This document shows, piece after piece, positions 26,762 through 36,844 of a DNA stretch of 64,000 bases. The notes below the pieces were generated by a model. The model did not search any database, was not told the origin of the DNA, and saw only the letters and a program-made list of their open reading frames with translations. The stretch's first letter is position 1. Every line of letters begins with the position of its first letter. Source of the stretch: Pseudomonas viridiflava (GTDB lineage Bacteria > Pseudomonadota > Gammaproteobacteria > Pseudomonadales > Pseudomonadaceae); contig NZ_UTHA01000001.1 of assembly GCF_900582195.1 (NCBI RefSeq), positions 248,001 to 312,000 on the forward strand, in the 5' to 3' direction. A program made the position numbers and the translations under genes.

Positions 26762-28603
26762 ATGCCAGATTACCGCTCGAAAACATCCACCCACGGCCGC
26801 AACATGGCCGGCGCCCGCGCACTGTGGCGCGCCACGGGGATGAAAGATGACGACTTCAAAAAGCCGATCATCGCCATTGCCAACTCGTTTACCCAGTTCG
26901 TACCAGGCCATGTGCACCTGAAGGATCTGGGCCAACTGGTCGCCCGTGAAATCGAACGCGCCGGCGGTGTAGCGAAAGAATTCAACACCATCGCCGTGGA
27001 TGACGGCATCGCCATGGGCCACGACGGCATGCTGTATTCGTTGCCGAGCCGCGAGATCATCGCTGACTCCGTCGAATACATGGTTAACGCCCACTGTGCT
27101 GACGCCATCGTCTGCATCTCCAACTGCGACAAGATCACCCCGGGCATGCTGATGGCTGCCCTGCGCCTGAACATTCCGGTGATCTTCGTTTCCGGCGGCC
27201 CGATGGAAGCCGGCAAGACCAAACTCGCTTCCCACGGCCTCGACCTCGTTGACGCCATGGTAATCGCCGCCGACGAAAGCGCTTCTGACGAGAAAGTCGC
27301 TGAATACGAGCGCAGCGCCTGCCCGACCTGCGGTTCGTGCTCCGGCATGTTCACCGCCAACTCGATGAACTGCCTGACCGAAGCACTGGGCCTGGCATTG
27401 CCGGGCAACGGTTCGACCCTGGCCACCCACAGCGACCGCGAACAACTGTTCCTGCAGGCTGGCCGCACCATCGTCGAGCTGTGCAAACGTTACTACGGCG
27501 AGAACGACGAATCGGTTTTGCCGCGCAACATCGCCAACTTCAAGGCGTTCGAGAACGCAATGATGCTCGACATCGCCATGGGCGGTTCGACCAACACCAT
27601 CCTGCACTTGCTCGCTGCCGCCCAGGAAGCCGAAATCGATTTCGACCTGCGCGACATCGATCGTCTTTCGCGCAGGGTTCCGCAACTGTGCAAAGTCGCG
27701 CCGAACATCCAGAAGTACCACATGGAAGATGTGCACCGAGCTGGCGGCATCTTCAGCATCCTCGGCTCGCTGGCCCGTGGCGGTCTGCTGCACACCGACC
27801 TGCCGACCGTGCACAGCCGCAGCATGGAAGAAGCCATCGCCAAGTGGGACATCACCCAGACCACCGATGAAGCAGTGCATCACTTCTTCAAGGCCGGCCC
27901 TGCCGGGATCCCGACGCAGACGGCGTTCAGCCAGTCGACCCGTTGGGAAACCCTCGATGACGACCGTGAAAACGGCTGTATCCGCAGTTTTGAACACGCC
28001 TATTCGCAAGAAGGTGGTTTGGCCGTGTTGTACGGCAACATCGCCCTCGACGGCTGCGTGGTGAAAACCGCCGGTGTCGATGAGTCGATCCACGTCTTCG
28101 AGGGCAACGCGAAGATCTTCGAAAGCCAGGACAGCGCCGTACGCGGCATCCTCGCTGACGAAGTGAAGGCTGGCGACATCGTCATCATTCGCTACGAAGG
28201 CCCGAAAGGCGGCCCGGGCATGCAGGAGATGCTCTACCCGACTTCGTACCTGAAATCCAAAGGCCTGGGCAAAGCCTGCGCCCTGCTCACCGACGGTCGT
28301 TTCTCCGGCGGTACTTCCGGTCTGTCCATCGGCCACGCTTCGCCAGAAGCCGCCGCCGGTGGCGCGATCGGTCTGGTGCAGGACGGCGACAAGGTGCTGA
28401 TCGATATTCCCAACCGCTCGATCAACCTGTTGGTCAGCGACGAGGAACTGGCTGTACGCCGCGCCGAGCAGGACAAGAAAGGCTGGAAACCGGTCGAGAT
28501 TCGTCCGCGCAAAGTGACCACCGCCCTCAAGGCCTACGCCCTGCTGGCGACCAGCGCCGACAAAGGTGCTGTGCGTAACAAAGCGATGCTCGACGGGCTG
28601 TAA
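26762..28603 (+). CDS. ilvD: Dihydroxy-acid dehydratase IlvD
   Basis: Dehydrates 2,3-dihydroxy-isovalerate/-methylvalerate in valine, isoleucine and leucine synthesis. The 613-residue protein starts [20 protein letters not shown]. The iron-sulfur ligands are in [10 protein letters not shown] and [19 protein letters not shown], and the C-terminal [18 protein letters not shown] is typical. Length fits. It is separated from the upstream exporter by 257 bp holding no gene, so it is not part of the peptide operon. Confidence 0.97.
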   Translation: MPDYRSKTSTHGRNMAGARALWRATGMKDDDFKKPIIAIANSFTQFVPGHVHLKDLGQLVAREIERAGGVAKEFNTIAVDDGIAMGHDGMLYSLPSREIIADSVEYMVNAHCADAIVCISNCDKITPGMLMAALRLNIPVIFVSGGPMEAGKTKLASHGLDLVDAMVIAADESASDEKVAEYERSACPTCGSCSGMFTANSMNCLTEALGLALPGNGSTLATHSDREQLFLQAGRTIVELCKRYYGENDESVLPRNIANFKAFENAMMLDIAMGGSTNTILHLLAAAQEAEIDFDLRDIDRLSRRVPQLCKVAPNIQKYHMEDVHRAGGIFSILGSLARGGLLHTDLPTVHSRSMEEAIAKWDITQTTDEAVHHFFKAGPAGIPTQTAFSQSTRWETLDDDRENGCIRSFEHAYSQEGGLAVLYGNIALDGCVVKTAGVDESIHVFEGNAKIFESQDSAVRGILADEVKAGDIVIIRYEGPKGGPGMQEMLYPTSYLKSKGLGKACALLTDGRFSGGTSGLSIGHASPEAAAGGAIGLVQDGDKVLIDIPNRSINLLVSDEELAVRRAEQDKKGWKPVEIRPRKVTTALKAYALLATSADKGAVRNKAMLDGL

Positions 28604-28618
28604 GCCTTAAGCGTCGAA

Positions 28619-28654
28619 TAAAAAATGCCCCGCCTCAGTGCGGGGCATTTTTGT
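28619..28654 (+). terminator. Rho-independent terminator of ilvD
   Basis: Stem AATGCCCCGC / GCGGGGCATT with a CTCAGT-region loop, flanked by an A-run and TTTTT, 15 bp after the ilvD stop. Confidence 0.92.
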
Positions 28655-28690
28655 GTCTGACCGAAATCCCAAAGTCACGGCAGATCAAAC

Positions 28691-28779
28691 TGTGGGAGCG
28701 AGCCTGCTCGCGAATACGGTATGTCAGAAACAGAGATGGTGACTGACACTACGCTTTCGCGAGCAAGCTCGCTCCCACA
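28691..28779. repeat. REPIN
   Basis: TGTGGGAGCGAGCCTGCTCG at the left and GAGCAAGCTCGCTCCCACA at the right. The spacer holds atgtcagaaa..tgactgacac, keeping inner TCAG/CTGA complementarity. It lies between the convergent ilvD and phosphatase genes. Confidence 0.9.
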
Positions 28780-28794
28780 TTAGATCTGCGGTGG

Positions 28795-29856
28795 TTATTG
28801 GATTTCCTCAGGCTTGACGATCACCCAGTTCTTGTCCGCCGTCACCGGCAACCCTTCTTTCGCCTGCGCTGCCGCATGCTTGGCCATCATGCCGTTCAAC
28901 TGCGTCATGTATTTGTCCTTGCGGTTGATCCACAAGTGAATCCCGCCCTTGGCCACATCCACATCGTGGAACAGCATGTAACCGTCGCTGGTCGGGGTAT
29001 CGCCACCGACTAATACCGGTTTTTTCCACTCATCGATGTAGGTGAGGATCGCCGCGTGCTTGCCGGCCATCCACGTCGCCGGGGTCCACAGATACGGCGT
29101 CAGTTCCAGGCCGAGGTTGGCCTTCTCGTCATATTTACCGGCGGTAATCTGCTTGCGCGCGGTGGTCAGTTCGCCTGTCTTCGGATCCTTGAGCAACATC
29201 GAAACGCCAATGACGTTCTGCGGTTTGACGTTGTAGCCGTACTTCGGATCCGCCGCGACCATGCGCACCAGTTCTTCAGACGCGGCGGTCATCACGTAGA
29301 CCTCGATGCCATTCTCCATCAGCTTGTTGTACAGCTCTTGCTGGCCGGTGAAGATCTTCGGCGGATTGACGTCGAGCTTCTTCACCACATCGCCTTCGTA
29401 ATAGGTGGCCGGCACCGGTTTGCCAGAGGCCATCAGCTCATCGACGTAGCCTTTGAGTTCCTTGAGGGTGAAGCCGGAGAACACCTGCGCCACCCACGGG
29501 TAGCAGACCATGTCGTCGACTTCACAGAGGCGATAGTAGTAACTGAACAGGCTTTCCTTGTGGTCGGCGGTGTCCTTGAACGGCATCAGTTTCAGGGAAG
29601 GATCGAGTTTGTCGCGGGTGATCAGGCCCTTGTTTTCCATGAACGGCAACAAGGACTCTTCGAGGTCGTAGCGGTAACTGGTGTTGTCCATGTCGAACAC
29701 CGCGTAGTTACCTTTGTTGGCGTTGGCCGCGATCATTGCGTCCAGCGCTTTGGCCTGATCGGCCGGCCAGTGTTTCAGGTCAGTAGCGAACGCCTGAGTG
29801 GCCAGGCCCATGCCCACAGCCAGTGCGACAGCCAGAAATTTCGGTGCGAACTTCAT
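28795..29856 (-). CDS. Secreted HAD phosphatase, phosphorylcholine phosphatase (PchP)-like
   Basis: A 353-residue periplasmic HAD-family phosphatase. Signal peptide MKFAPKFLAVALAVGMGLAT, cleaved after TQAFA at about residue 24. HAD motif I is VFDMDNTSYRYDLEES (Asp nucleophile near 55), motif II is VMTAASEE, motif III Lys is in the AGKHAAIL region, and motif IV is GGDTPTSDGYM. The DMDNTSYRYDLEESLLPFM region and overall length closely recall P. aeruginosa PchP, which releases phosphate from phosphorylcholine after phospholipase action. Substrate assignment is by resemblance from memory. Single gene, divergent from the cystine transporter. Confidence 0.82.
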   Translation of the reverse strand: MKFAPKFLAVALAVGMGLATQAFATDLKHWPADQAKALDAMIAANANKGNYAVFDMDNTSYRYDLEESLLPFMENKGLITRDKLDPSLKLMPFKDTADHKESLFSYYYRLCEVDDMVCYPWVAQVFSGFTLKELKGYVDELMASGKPVPATYYEGDVVKKLDVNPPKIFTGQQELYNKLMENGIEVYVMTAASEELVRMVAADPKYGYNVKPQNVIGVSMLLKDPKTGELTTARKQITAGKYDEKANLGLELTPYLWTPATWMAGKHAAILTYIDEWKKPVLVGGDTPTSDGYMLFHDVDVAKGGIHLWINRKDKYMTQLNGMMAKHAAAQAKEGLPVTADKNWVIVKPEEIQ

Positions 29857-30096
29857 AAGCCTCTTCTCCCCGATTCAAAGAGATCGACGCTAACAAATAA
29901 GTGTGACAGTCCTCGCCTGTCAGCGACCGCCCGCGTCCCCATTGCGCCAGATGCATTGCCGAGAGCGACAGACGCTTATTCCAAAAACGACGGACAACCT
30001 TCGATTTTGGTATTAATTCATTGCAAATCAAGCTGTTAGGCTTGCCGGTTCGCAGCAGCCCCGGAAGGCTGTTGGCAAAGTCTTTCTGGAGTTCTC

Positions 30097-31488
30097 ATGA
30101 ACCTACCGTTGATTCTCAACCTGCTGGTGTTCCTCGCCCTGCTCTTCGGTCTGGCACAAACCCGCCACACCACATGGAGCCTGGCGAAAAAAGTCCTGCT
30201 CGCGCTGGCGATGGGCGTCGCGTTCGGCGTGGCCCTGCATACCGTTTACGGTGCCGGCAACCCGGTGCTGAAAGCCTCGATCGGCTGGTTCGATCTGGTC
30301 GGCAACGGCTACGTGCAGTTGCTGCAAATGATCGTCATCCCGCTGGTGTTCGCCTCGATCCTCAGCGCCGTGGCGCGCCTGCACAACGCTTCGTCGCTGG
30401 GCAAAATCAGCTTCCTGACCATCGGCACCCTGCTGTTCACCACCGCGATTGCGGCGCTGATCGGCATCGGCCTGACCAACCTGTTTGGCCTCACCGCCGA
30501 AGGTCTGGTCGCCGGCACTCAGGAAATGGCCCGTCTGCAAACCATTCAGACTGACTACGCCGGCAAGGTCGCCGACCTGAATGTGCCGCAACTGCTGCTG
30601 TCGTTCATCCCGCAGAACCCGTTCGCCGATCTGGCGCGGGCCAAGCCGACCTCGATCATCAGCGTGGTTATTTTCGCTGCGTTCCTGGGAGTCGCCGCGC
30701 TGCAACTGCTCAAGGACGACGTCGAGAAAGGTCAGAAAGTGATCAACGCCATCGACACCCTGCAAGCCTGGGTGATGCGTCTGGTGCGCCTGGTGATGAA
30801 ACTGACCCCGTACGGTGTGCTGGCGCTGATGACCAAAGTGGTCGCCGGCTCCAACCTGCAAGACATCATCAAGCTCGGCAGTTTTGTCGTGGTGTCGTAC
30901 CTCGGTCTGGGCCTGATGTTCGTCGTGCACGGTTTGCTGGTGTCGGCAGCCGGGATCAACCCGTTGCGTTTCTTCCGCAAGATCTGGCCGGTGCTGACGT
31001 TCGCGTTCACCAGCCGTTCCAGCGCCGCCAGCATTCCGCTGAGCATTGAAGCGCAGACCCGGCGTCTGGGGATTCCGCAGTCAGTGGCGAGTTTTGCTGC
31101 GTCGTTCGGTGCGACCATCGGCCAGAACGGTTGCGCCGGTCTGTACCCGGCGATGTTGGCGGTGATGGTTGCGCCGACCGTTGGCATCAACCCGCTGGAT
31201 CCGCTGTGGATCGCGACGTTGGTGGCGATTGTGACCTTGAGTTCGGCGGGCGTGGCCGGTGTCGGTGGCGGCGCGACGTTCGCGGCGCTGATCGTGCTGC
31301 CGGCGATGGGGTTGCCAGTTTCACTGGTGGCGTTGCTGATTTCGGTTGAGCCGCTGATTGATATGGGGCGCACGGCGTTGAACGTGAGTGGTTCGATTAC
31401 CGCTGGGGCGATTACCAGTCAGGTGATGCAGCAGACTGATAAAGAACTGCTGGATGCCGATGAGCATGCGGAGTTGGCTCAGGCTTAA
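30097..31488 (+). CDS. L-cystine symporter, TcyP/YdjN-like (dicarboxylate symporter family)
   Basis: A 463-residue sodium/proton-coupled transporter of the DAACS family with about ten membrane segments. The N-terminal [17 protein letters not shown] and [20 protein letters not shown], the [20 protein letters not shown] motif and [18 protein letters not shown] match cystine-type members (TcyP, YdjN) better than glutamate or C4-dicarboxylate carriers. Likely imports cystine for sulfur supply. Single gene with its own upstream region. Confidence 0.82.
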   Translation: MNLPLILNLLVFLALLFGLAQTRHTTWSLAKKVLLALAMGVAFGVALHTVYGAGNPVLKASIGWFDLVGNGYVQLLQMIVIPLVFASILSAVARLHNASSLGKISFLTIGTLLFTTAIAALIGIGLTNLFGLTAEGLVAGTQEMARLQTIQTDYAGKVADLNVPQLLLSFIPQNPFADLARAKPTSIISVVIFAAFLGVAALQLLKDDVEKGQKVINAIDTLQAWVMRLVRLVMKLTPYGVLALMTKVVAGSNLQDIIKLGSFVVVSYLGLGLMFVVHGLLVSAAGINPLRFFRKIWPVLTFAFTSRSSAASIPLSIEAQTRRLGIPQSVASFAASFGATIGQNGCAGLYPAMLAVMVAPTVGINPLDPLWIATLVAIVTLSSAGVAGVGGGATFAALIVLPAMGLPVSLVALLISVEPLIDMGRTALNVSGSITAGAITSQVMQQTDKELLDADEHAELAQA

Positions 31489-31513
31489 GTCGTTCAGCGA
31501 CTGAGCGGGCCTC

Positions 31514-31582
31514 TTCGCGAGCAAGCTCGCTCCCACATTGGATCTGTGATCGACACAAATCCCCCGTGGGAGCGAGCCTGCT
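31514..31582. repeat. Everted REP pair, right unit truncated
   Basis: TTCGCGAGCAAGCTCGCTCC, about 27 bp, then GTGGGAGCGAGCCTGCTC, which then diverges (CGGGCGG) instead of continuing CGCGAA. Between the convergent cystine symporter and folA. Confidence 0.82.
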
Positions 31583-31606
31583 CCGGGCGGCGTTCCGACG
31601 AAGCTC

Positions 31607-32119
31607 TTAAGCCTTTTCCCAGACTTCGAAGTTGTACGCGGGCTTATCTTCAACCGCCGGGTTTTCAACGTTCGACACCAGTTTCCACTGCTCCAAATCA
31701 AACTCCGGAAACCACGCATCCCCTTCCGGGCTCAACGCCACGCGCGTCAGATACAGACGATCCGCCTGCGCCAGCCCTTGCACGTACAACTGCGCGCCGC
31801 CAATCAGCATCAACTCATCGACACCCTGCGCTTTCGCCCATTCTTCGGCGCGAACCACGGCTGCCTCCAGCGACGGATACACCTCGGCACCTTCGAGCAC
31901 CAGACCGGCCTGACGGCTGACCACGATGTTCAAACGCCCCGGCAACGGCCGACCGAGCGAATCCCAGGTCTTGCGCCCCATGATGATCGGCTTGCCCAAG
32001 GTGGTGGCCTTGAAGTATTTGAAGTCCCCCGGCAGGTGCCAGGGCATGCTGTTGTCGACGCCGATCACGCGGTTTTCACCGAGGGCTGCGATCAGGCTGA
32101 GGGGGAGTGATTTAGTCAT
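31607..32119 (-). CDS. folA: Dihydrofolate reductase FolA
   Basis: NADPH-dependent reduction of dihydrofolate to tetrahydrofolate; the trimethoprim target. The 170-residue product starts MTKSLPLSLIAALGENRVIG, with PWHLPGDFKYFKATTLGKP (including the active-site Asp), IMGRKTWDSLGRPLPGR and IGGAQLY. The ATG at 32119 is chosen because it gives the family N-terminus; an ATG at 32185 adds 22 unrelated residues. thyA lies 13 kb away in this window. Confidence 0.96.
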   Translation of the reverse strand: MTKSLPLSLIAALGENRVIGVDNSMPWHLPGDFKYFKATTLGKPIIMGRKTWDSLGRPLPGRLNIVVSRQAGLVLEGAEVYPSLEAAVVRAEEWAKAQGVDELMLIGGAQLYVQGLAQADRLYLTRVALSPEGDAWFPEFDLEQWKLVSNVENPAVEDKPAYNFEVWEKA

Positions 32120-32204
32120 GCCGGCGAGGATACCAGAGCCGCACTTACCCCGATAAGCGCCACAGCGGTTATGCTCAGCGCTCAATTAAGCGACGGGAAG
32201 CCGC

Positions 32205-33584
32205 GTGACTGAACTGACTCCACTGCAAAACCTCTGGCTCACCGAGACCGTGCGCCTGCGCGAAGAACACGCAGGCCCGCTGGACGATCTGGAAGCCAAT
32301 CGCCTGGCCCGCGCGGCCGGCGGTGATCTACCGAGCCGCATTCAACGCCGGGCCTTGTGGCTGGCCGAGCGTGACGGATTGACCGATGCGCTGAAACACT
32401 GGCGGCAAGGCGCGCGTCTGGCGTTGTTGCTGATGGTGCTGCTGGCCTGTGTCACCGGGGCTGGCATGGCATTTTCTGCGCTCGGCGACGGCACGCGAGC
32501 GGTGAATATTTTCTGGGCGCTGGGCACTTTGCTCGGGATCAATCTGATTCTGCTGCTGAGTTGGGCGCTGGGCCTGTTTTTCGCCGGCGAACACGGGGCC
32601 GCGCTTGGCCGGTTGTGGTTGTGGCTCAGCGAAAAACTCGCCCGGGACGCCAAAGCCGCGCAATTGCCCCCCGCATTGCTGGTCTTGCTGCAACGCCACA
32701 AACTCAATCGCTGGGCAATTGGCACGCTGGTCAATGGCCTGTGGCTGCTGATCATGTTCAGCGCGCTGAGCATGCTGGTATTGATGATGGCGACGCGGCG
32801 TTATGACTTCATCTGGGAAAGCACGCTGCTGGGCGCGGACTTCTTTGCGGCACTGACTGATGCGTTGACGGTCATTCCCCATGCGCTGGGCTGGAGTGCG
32901 CCGAGCGTGGACATGATTCGCGTGACGCTGGACACCGATTACAACCCCGTCCTGGTTCGCCAGATGTGGGCGATCTGGCTGGTCGGCGCAGTGCTGATCT
33001 ATGGCGTGCTACCCCGTCTGCTGCTGATGCTGTTCTGCCGTTGGCGCTGGAAACGTGGGCGGGATCGCTTGCGTCTGGACCTGAACCTGCCCGGCTACGC
33101 GCAATTGCGTGAACGTCTGATGCCGACCAGCGAACGCCTCGGCGTCAATGACCCGGAGCCGGCGCAACTGCACCGCGTCGAAAGTAGCGTCGGCGAACTC
33201 GCCAGCGAAGGTGCGTTGCTGGTCGCCATCGAACTCGACGAACAACGTCCATGGCCGCCCGCGCTGCCGAAAAACGTCAGCAACGCCGGCATCCTCGACA
33301 GCCGCGAATCACGCCACAAACTCCTCGAACAATTGAGCCGCTTCCCGCCGGCGCGTCTGGCGATTGCCTGCGACCCACGGCGCTCGCCGGATCGCGGCAG
33401 CCTCGCCTTGATCGCCGAACTGGCGCGCAGTGCTGGCGAAACCCGCGTGTGGCTGCTGCAAGCGCCACCCGGTGAAGCACTGGATGGCGAACGCCTCGGT
33501 GACTGGCACGTCGCGCTGCAACAGCTTGATCTGCAGTTTGCCGATTGCGCACCGTTGAACTGGCTGGAGACTGGCCATGACTGA
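32205..33584 (+). CDS. DUF2868 membrane protein
   Basis: A 459-residue protein with an N-terminal soluble segment (LTETVRLREEHAGPLDDLEA). About four membrane helices follow: approximately residues 68-87, 98-120, 165-190 and 250-272. The C-terminal cytoplasmic domain has SVGELASEGALLVAIELDE, which looks nucleotide- or protein-binding rather than enzymatic. No known function. Its last 8 bp overlap the GTPase gene, so the two products are probably partners at the inner membrane. Confidence 0.82.
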   Translation: MTELTPLQNLWLTETVRLREEHAGPLDDLEANRLARAAGGDLPSRIQRRALWLAERDGLTDALKHWRQGARLALLLMVLLACVTGAGMAFSALGDGTRAVNIFWALGTLLGINLILLLSWALGLFFAGEHGAALGRLWLWLSEKLARDAKAAQLPPALLVLLQRHKLNRWAIGTLVNGLWLLIMFSALSMLVLMMATRRYDFIWESTLLGADFFAALTDALTVIPHALGWSAPSVDMIRVTLDTDYNPVLVRQMWAIWLVGAVLIYGVLPRLLLMLFCRWRWKRGRDRLRLDLNLPGYAQLRERLMPTSERLGVNDPEPAQLHRVESSVGELASEGALLVAIELDEQRPWPPALPKNVSNAGILDSRESRHKLLEQLSRFPPARLAIACDPRRSPDRGSLALIAELARSAGETRVWLLQAPPGEALDGERLGDWHVALQQLDLQFADCAPLNWLETGHD

Positions 33585-34962
33585 TGCCTGGAAAGCGCCG
33601 CTGAAACTCGCGGTGGTCGGCCACACCAACGTCGGCAAGACCTCGCTGTTGCGCACGCTGACACGCGATGTCGGTTTCGGCGAAGTGTCCCATCGCCCGA
33701 GCACTACGCGGCATGTCGAAGGCGCACGGTTGTCGGTGGACGGCGAGCCGTTGCTCGACCTCTACGATACGCCGGGGCTGGAAGACGCCATTGCCCTGCT
33801 GGATTTTCTCGAACGCCTGGAACGCCCCGGCGAACGCCTCGATGGCCCGGCGCGGCTGGCGCGGTTTCTCGACGGCAGCGAGGCGCGCCAGCGCTTTGAA
33901 CAGGAAGCCAAAGTGCTGCGGCAACTGCTCGCTTCCGATGCCGGTTTGTACGTGATCGACGCCCGCGAACCGGTGCTGGCCAAATATCGCGATGAACTCG
34001 AAGTGCTCGCCAGTTGTGGCAAACCGCTGCTGCCGGTGCTGAATTTTGTCAGCAGCGCCAATCATCGCGAGCCGGATTGGCGTGAAGCATTGGCACGGTT
34101 GGGGCTGCATGCGCTGGTGCGCTTCGACAGCGTGGCACCGCCCGAGGATGGTGAGCGACGGCTGTATGAAAGCCTCGCGTTGCTGCTGGAAAATGCCCGG
34201 CCGCAACTGGAGCGATTGATTGCCGATCAACAGGCTCAGCGCCTCGCGCGTCAGCACAGTGCGGGGCGGTTGATCGCTGAACTGTTGATCGATTGTGCGG
34301 CGTGTCGGCGCAGTGTGGTCAGCGAAGCGGCGCAGGAACACCAAGCCATCAGCGAACTGCGCAAGGCTGTGCGTCAGCGTGAGCAGAAATGTGTCGAGGC
34401 GTTGCTCAAGCTGTATGCGTTTCGCCCGCAGGATGCGGCGGCGAGTGATTTGCCGCTACTCGATGGACGCTGGGGTGATGACTTGTTCAACCCGGAAACC
34501 TTGAAACAACTCGGCGTGCGCGTGGGCGGCGGCATTGCTGCCGGTGCGGCGGCCGGGGCGGGTGTGGATCTGCTGGTCGGCGGGATTACCCTCGGCGCTG
34601 CGGCGCTGGCGGGTGCGATTGCTGGCGGTGCGCTGCAAACGGCGCGCAGTTATGGCAGTCGGTTGCTGGGCAAGATCAAAGGACAACGTGAGTTGACGGT
34701 GGATGACGGGGTGTTGCGGTTGTTGGCTTTGCGTCAGCGACAGTTGGTGTTGGCGCTGGATCTGCGTGGGCATGCGGCGATGGATGCAGTTCAGGTCGCA
34801 ACACCGCAGGACAAGACCTGGCGCGAGGGCAAGTTGCCGGAGGCGCTGAGCAAGGCGCGGGCGCATCCGCAGTGGTCGTCGCTCAATCCGCAGGCGAAGT
34901 TGAATCAGGGGGAAAGGCAGGAGCAGATTGAGGCGTTGGTTGATCGGGTGCTTGAGCTGTAG
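33577..34962 (+). CDS. Era-like GTPase with glycine-zipper membrane segment (DUF3482)
   Basis: A 461-residue GTP-binding protein. G1 GHTNVGKT is at residues 15-22, RPSTTRHVEGARL supplies the switch Thr, and G3 DTPGLED starts at residue 64. The usual G4 NKxD is replaced by NFVSS (in LLPVLNFVSSANH), so guanine specificity may differ. The C-terminal DUF3482 part has a striking Gly/Ala-rich stretch (GGGIAAGAAAGAGVDLLVGG then ITLGAAALAGAIAGGALQ, about 312-350) able to insert in a membrane. Overlaps the DUF2868 gene by 8 bp. Biological role unknown. Confidence 0.85.
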   Translation: MTDAWKAPLKLAVVGHTNVGKTSLLRTLTRDVGFGEVSHRPSTTRHVEGARLSVDGEPLLDLYDTPGLEDAIALLDFLERLERPGERLDGPARLARFLDGSEARQRFEQEAKVLRQLLASDAGLYVIDAREPVLAKYRDELEVLASCGKPLLPVLNFVSSANHREPDWREALARLGLHALVRFDSVAPPEDGERRLYESLALLLENARPQLERLIADQQAQRLARQHSAGRLIAELLIDCAACRRSVVSEAAQEHQAISELRKAVRQREQKCVEALLKLYAFRPQDAAASDLPLLDGRWGDDLFNPETLKQLGVRVGGGIAAGAAAGAGVDLLVGGITLGAAALAGAIAGGALQTARSYGSRLLGKIKGQRELTVDDGVLRLLALRQRQLVLALDLRGHAAMDAVQVATPQDKTWREGKLPEALSKARAHPQWSSLNPQAKLNQGERQEQIEALVDRVLEL

Positions 34963-34967
34963 ACGCC

Positions 34968-35130
34968 GACCCTCACCCCAGCCCTCTCCCAGAGGGAGAG
35001 GGAGCTGACCGTGTTGTTCTTCCGTCATACGTCGACCTGAGATATCCAGTCGAACTCAGGTTTGAAAGGCATAAAGATCGGCCCCCTCTCCCTCTGGGAG
35101 AGGGCTGGGCGGGCGGCGATCCGATGAGGG
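34968..35130. repeat. Long extragenic element with CCCTCTCCC hairpin arms (copy 1)
   Basis: Left arm ccgaccctcaccccagccctctcccagagggagaggg, right arm beginning gccccctctccctctgggag, about 85 bp apart. The middle has GTCGACCTGAGAT and TCGAACTCAGGTTTG. It starts right after the GTPase stop. Related to the elements at 48415 and 62284. Confidence 0.8.
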
Positions 35131-35136
35131 TTGCAC

Positions 35137-35697
35137 TCACCCGGCCGACAACAAAACCTCAGCCTTACGCTTCAGCACACCCAAGTCCATCACTGGCACC
35201 GCCGTCTCCTTCGCCAACTCATCCCACTGCCGCATCCGCAGGCTGACCGCACACAACGGATCGCGCTCAAACACATCCGCCTCTGCCTCGGTCATCACCC
35301 CGCCCTGATACTCCAGCGTCCGCCGACTCGCCTCACTCAACCGATCAAAATACCCCGGCTCACGCAACGTCAGATACCGTTTGGCCTGCACGTGATATTC
35401 CACCAGCCGCGCCATGCGCTCGCTGAATCCCGCCTTACGTAAATAATCCGCCCCCAAGCGCTCATGACTGACAACGCCATAACCGCCCATGTTCTCTGCG
35501 CCCTCGGCACACAAATGGCCGATGTCATGAAAGAACGCTGCCAACACCACTTCGTCATCAAAGCCCTCAGCCATCGCCAGTTCGGCAGCTTGGGACATGT
35601 GCTCGATCTGCGAAACCGGCTCGCCGATGTAATCGCTGGTGCCGAAGCGTTCGTACAGCCCGAATACCCGCGCGACGACTTGCTCGTGACCTGTCAT
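35137..35697 (-). CDS. PhnZ-like HD-domain diiron oxygenase of phosphonate degradation
   Basis: A 186-residue HD-superfamily protein. Residues Tyr23, Glu26, His33, His57-Asp58 (in FFHDIGH), His78, His102, Lys106 and Asp159 line up, with a shift of one or two, with the metal ligands and substrate residues of PhnZ as I remember them. PhnZ is a mixed-valence diiron oxygenase that cleaves the C-P bond of 1-hydroxy-2-aminoethylphosphonate. Its start overlaps the stop of the FAD oxidoreductase gene by 4 bp. The usual partner hydroxylase PhnY is not in the window. Nearby importer genes support a phosphonate role. Confidence 0.85.
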   Translation of the reverse strand: MTGHEQVVARVFGLYERFGTSDYIGEPVSQIEHMSQAAELAMAEGFDDEVVLAAFFHDIGHLCAEGAENMGGYGVVSHERLGADYLRKAGFSERMARLVEYHVQAKRYLTLREPGYFDRLSEASRRTLEYQGGVMTEAEADVFERDPLCAVSLRMRQWDELAKETAVPVMDLGVLKRKAEVLLSAG

Positions 35698-36830
35698 TCA
35701 ATTTCCTCCAGCCACTGCGCAACGTTGCGTTCGGCCAGCGCTGGGCCGACGCTCATGCCGACACCGGTGTGCATCAGCGCCACACTCAACCCCGCTGCCG
35801 GGCGCAGCAACGAAAACGGCCCAGGCCCTCGGGAACCATAGACGCCCTGCCAGCGCTCGATCACTTGCACCTTGCAGCCCAATGTCTGTTCGGCCAGTTC
35901 GAGCATCCAGTTGTCCACTTGCTCGGCGTTGAACGGAGACGGATCGCTGCCGTAGTGGTGCGAGTCGCCGATGATCAGTTCGCCGTACGGCGTCGGGCTG
36001 ATCAACAGGTGGATGCCGTTGTCGTGCAGGTGCGATTGCTCACGGAGGATTTGCGCCTGCACCGCCGCCGCTTCCGGCAGATCGGCGAAAGCGCCGTAGT
36101 GCACGCAGCTGAGGCCGGTGAGCAAAGCGTGTTGCAGGTTCAGATCGATCTGCGGTTTGGCGCGGAGCATTTGCAGGCGGCAGATCTGCGGGTCGAGCGC
36201 GGCAATCGGCTCGGCCAGCAAGGTCTGATAATCGTGGCCGGAACAGACGATGATCTGCTTCGACGTGAAGCTGCCGGCGGTGCTGTGCAGGCGCCCGGGT
36301 TCAACATCGCGCACCAGCGTGGAAAAGTGGAACTCGACACCGAGGTCGCGGCGCAGGTAGTCGATCAGCGCCGGAATCGCTTCGCGCGAGTACAGCTGTT
36401 GATCGTCCATGCCATGCAACGCGGCTCGGTGATGGCTGAACTGGCCGTGATACAGATCGCGTAATGCGGCGCCGCGCAGCAGGTCGACGTTGTAGCCGTG
36501 TTCAATGGCACGGCCGGCGCAGAAGGTTTCGAGCAGGTGTTCTTCGGCTTCCGTTCTCGCGAAAAGATAAGAGCCGTTGCGTTTGATTTGCAGGCCGGCG
36601 AGTTGCGTCCAGTCGCCCCAGATCTCGCGGCTGGCCTTGGCCAGTTCGAGCATCGTGCCAGGGGGTTGGCCAGTGACCAGTGCCTGGCCGAAATTGCGCA
36701 CCGAGGCGCCGAGGGGGGTGGCGGTGCGTTCGAAAACGGTGACTTTGAGACCGCGTTTGGCGGCGGCGTAGGCGTGGGACAGGCCGAGGATACCGGCGCC
36801 GACGATGAGCAGGTCTTTGTGTTGGGTCAT
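35694..36830 (-). CDS. FAD-dependent amine oxidoreductase of phosphonate operons (TIGR03364 type)
   Basis: A 378-residue DAO-family flavoprotein. The N-terminal Rossmann motif is DLLIVGAGILGLSHAYAAA (residues 6-24), followed by FERTATPLGASVRNFGQ. The C-terminal VYGSRGPGPFSLLRPAAGL and MHTGVGMSVGPALAE bind FAD. The RNFGQ and overall shape resemble the FAD oxidoreductase found in phosphonate operons, recently linked to oxidation of N-methylated or free aminoethylphosphonate (from memory). It is translationally coupled to the PhnZ-like gene and lies 125 bp downstream of the binding-protein gene. Confidence 0.82.
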   Translation of the reverse strand: MTQHKDLLIVGAGILGLSHAYAAAKRGLKVTVFERTATPLGASVRNFGQALVTGQPPGTMLELAKASREIWGDWTQLAGLQIKRNGSYLFARTEAEEHLLETFCAGRAIEHGYNVDLLRGAALRDLYHGQFSHHRAALHGMDDQQLYSREAIPALIDYLRRDLGVEFHFSTLVRDVEPGRLHSTAGSFTSKQIIVCSGHDYQTLLAEPIAALDPQICRLQMLRAKPQIDLNLQHALLTGLSCVHYGAFADLPEAAAVQAQILREQSHLHDNGIHLLISPTPYGELIIGDSHHYGSDPSPFNAEQVDNWMLELAEQTLGCKVQVIERWQGVYGSRGPGPFSLLRPAAGLSVALMHTGVGMSVGPALAERNVAQWLEEIE

Positions 36831-36844
36831 GAGGCTACCTCAAT

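Noticed and set aside
26597..28336. A 579-codon open frame opposite ilvD
   Set aside because: Antisense shadow; ilvD has all iron-sulfur motifs.
30001..30096. Possible small gene or RNA before the cystine symporter
   Set aside because: No convincing ribosome binding site or hairpin plus T-run.
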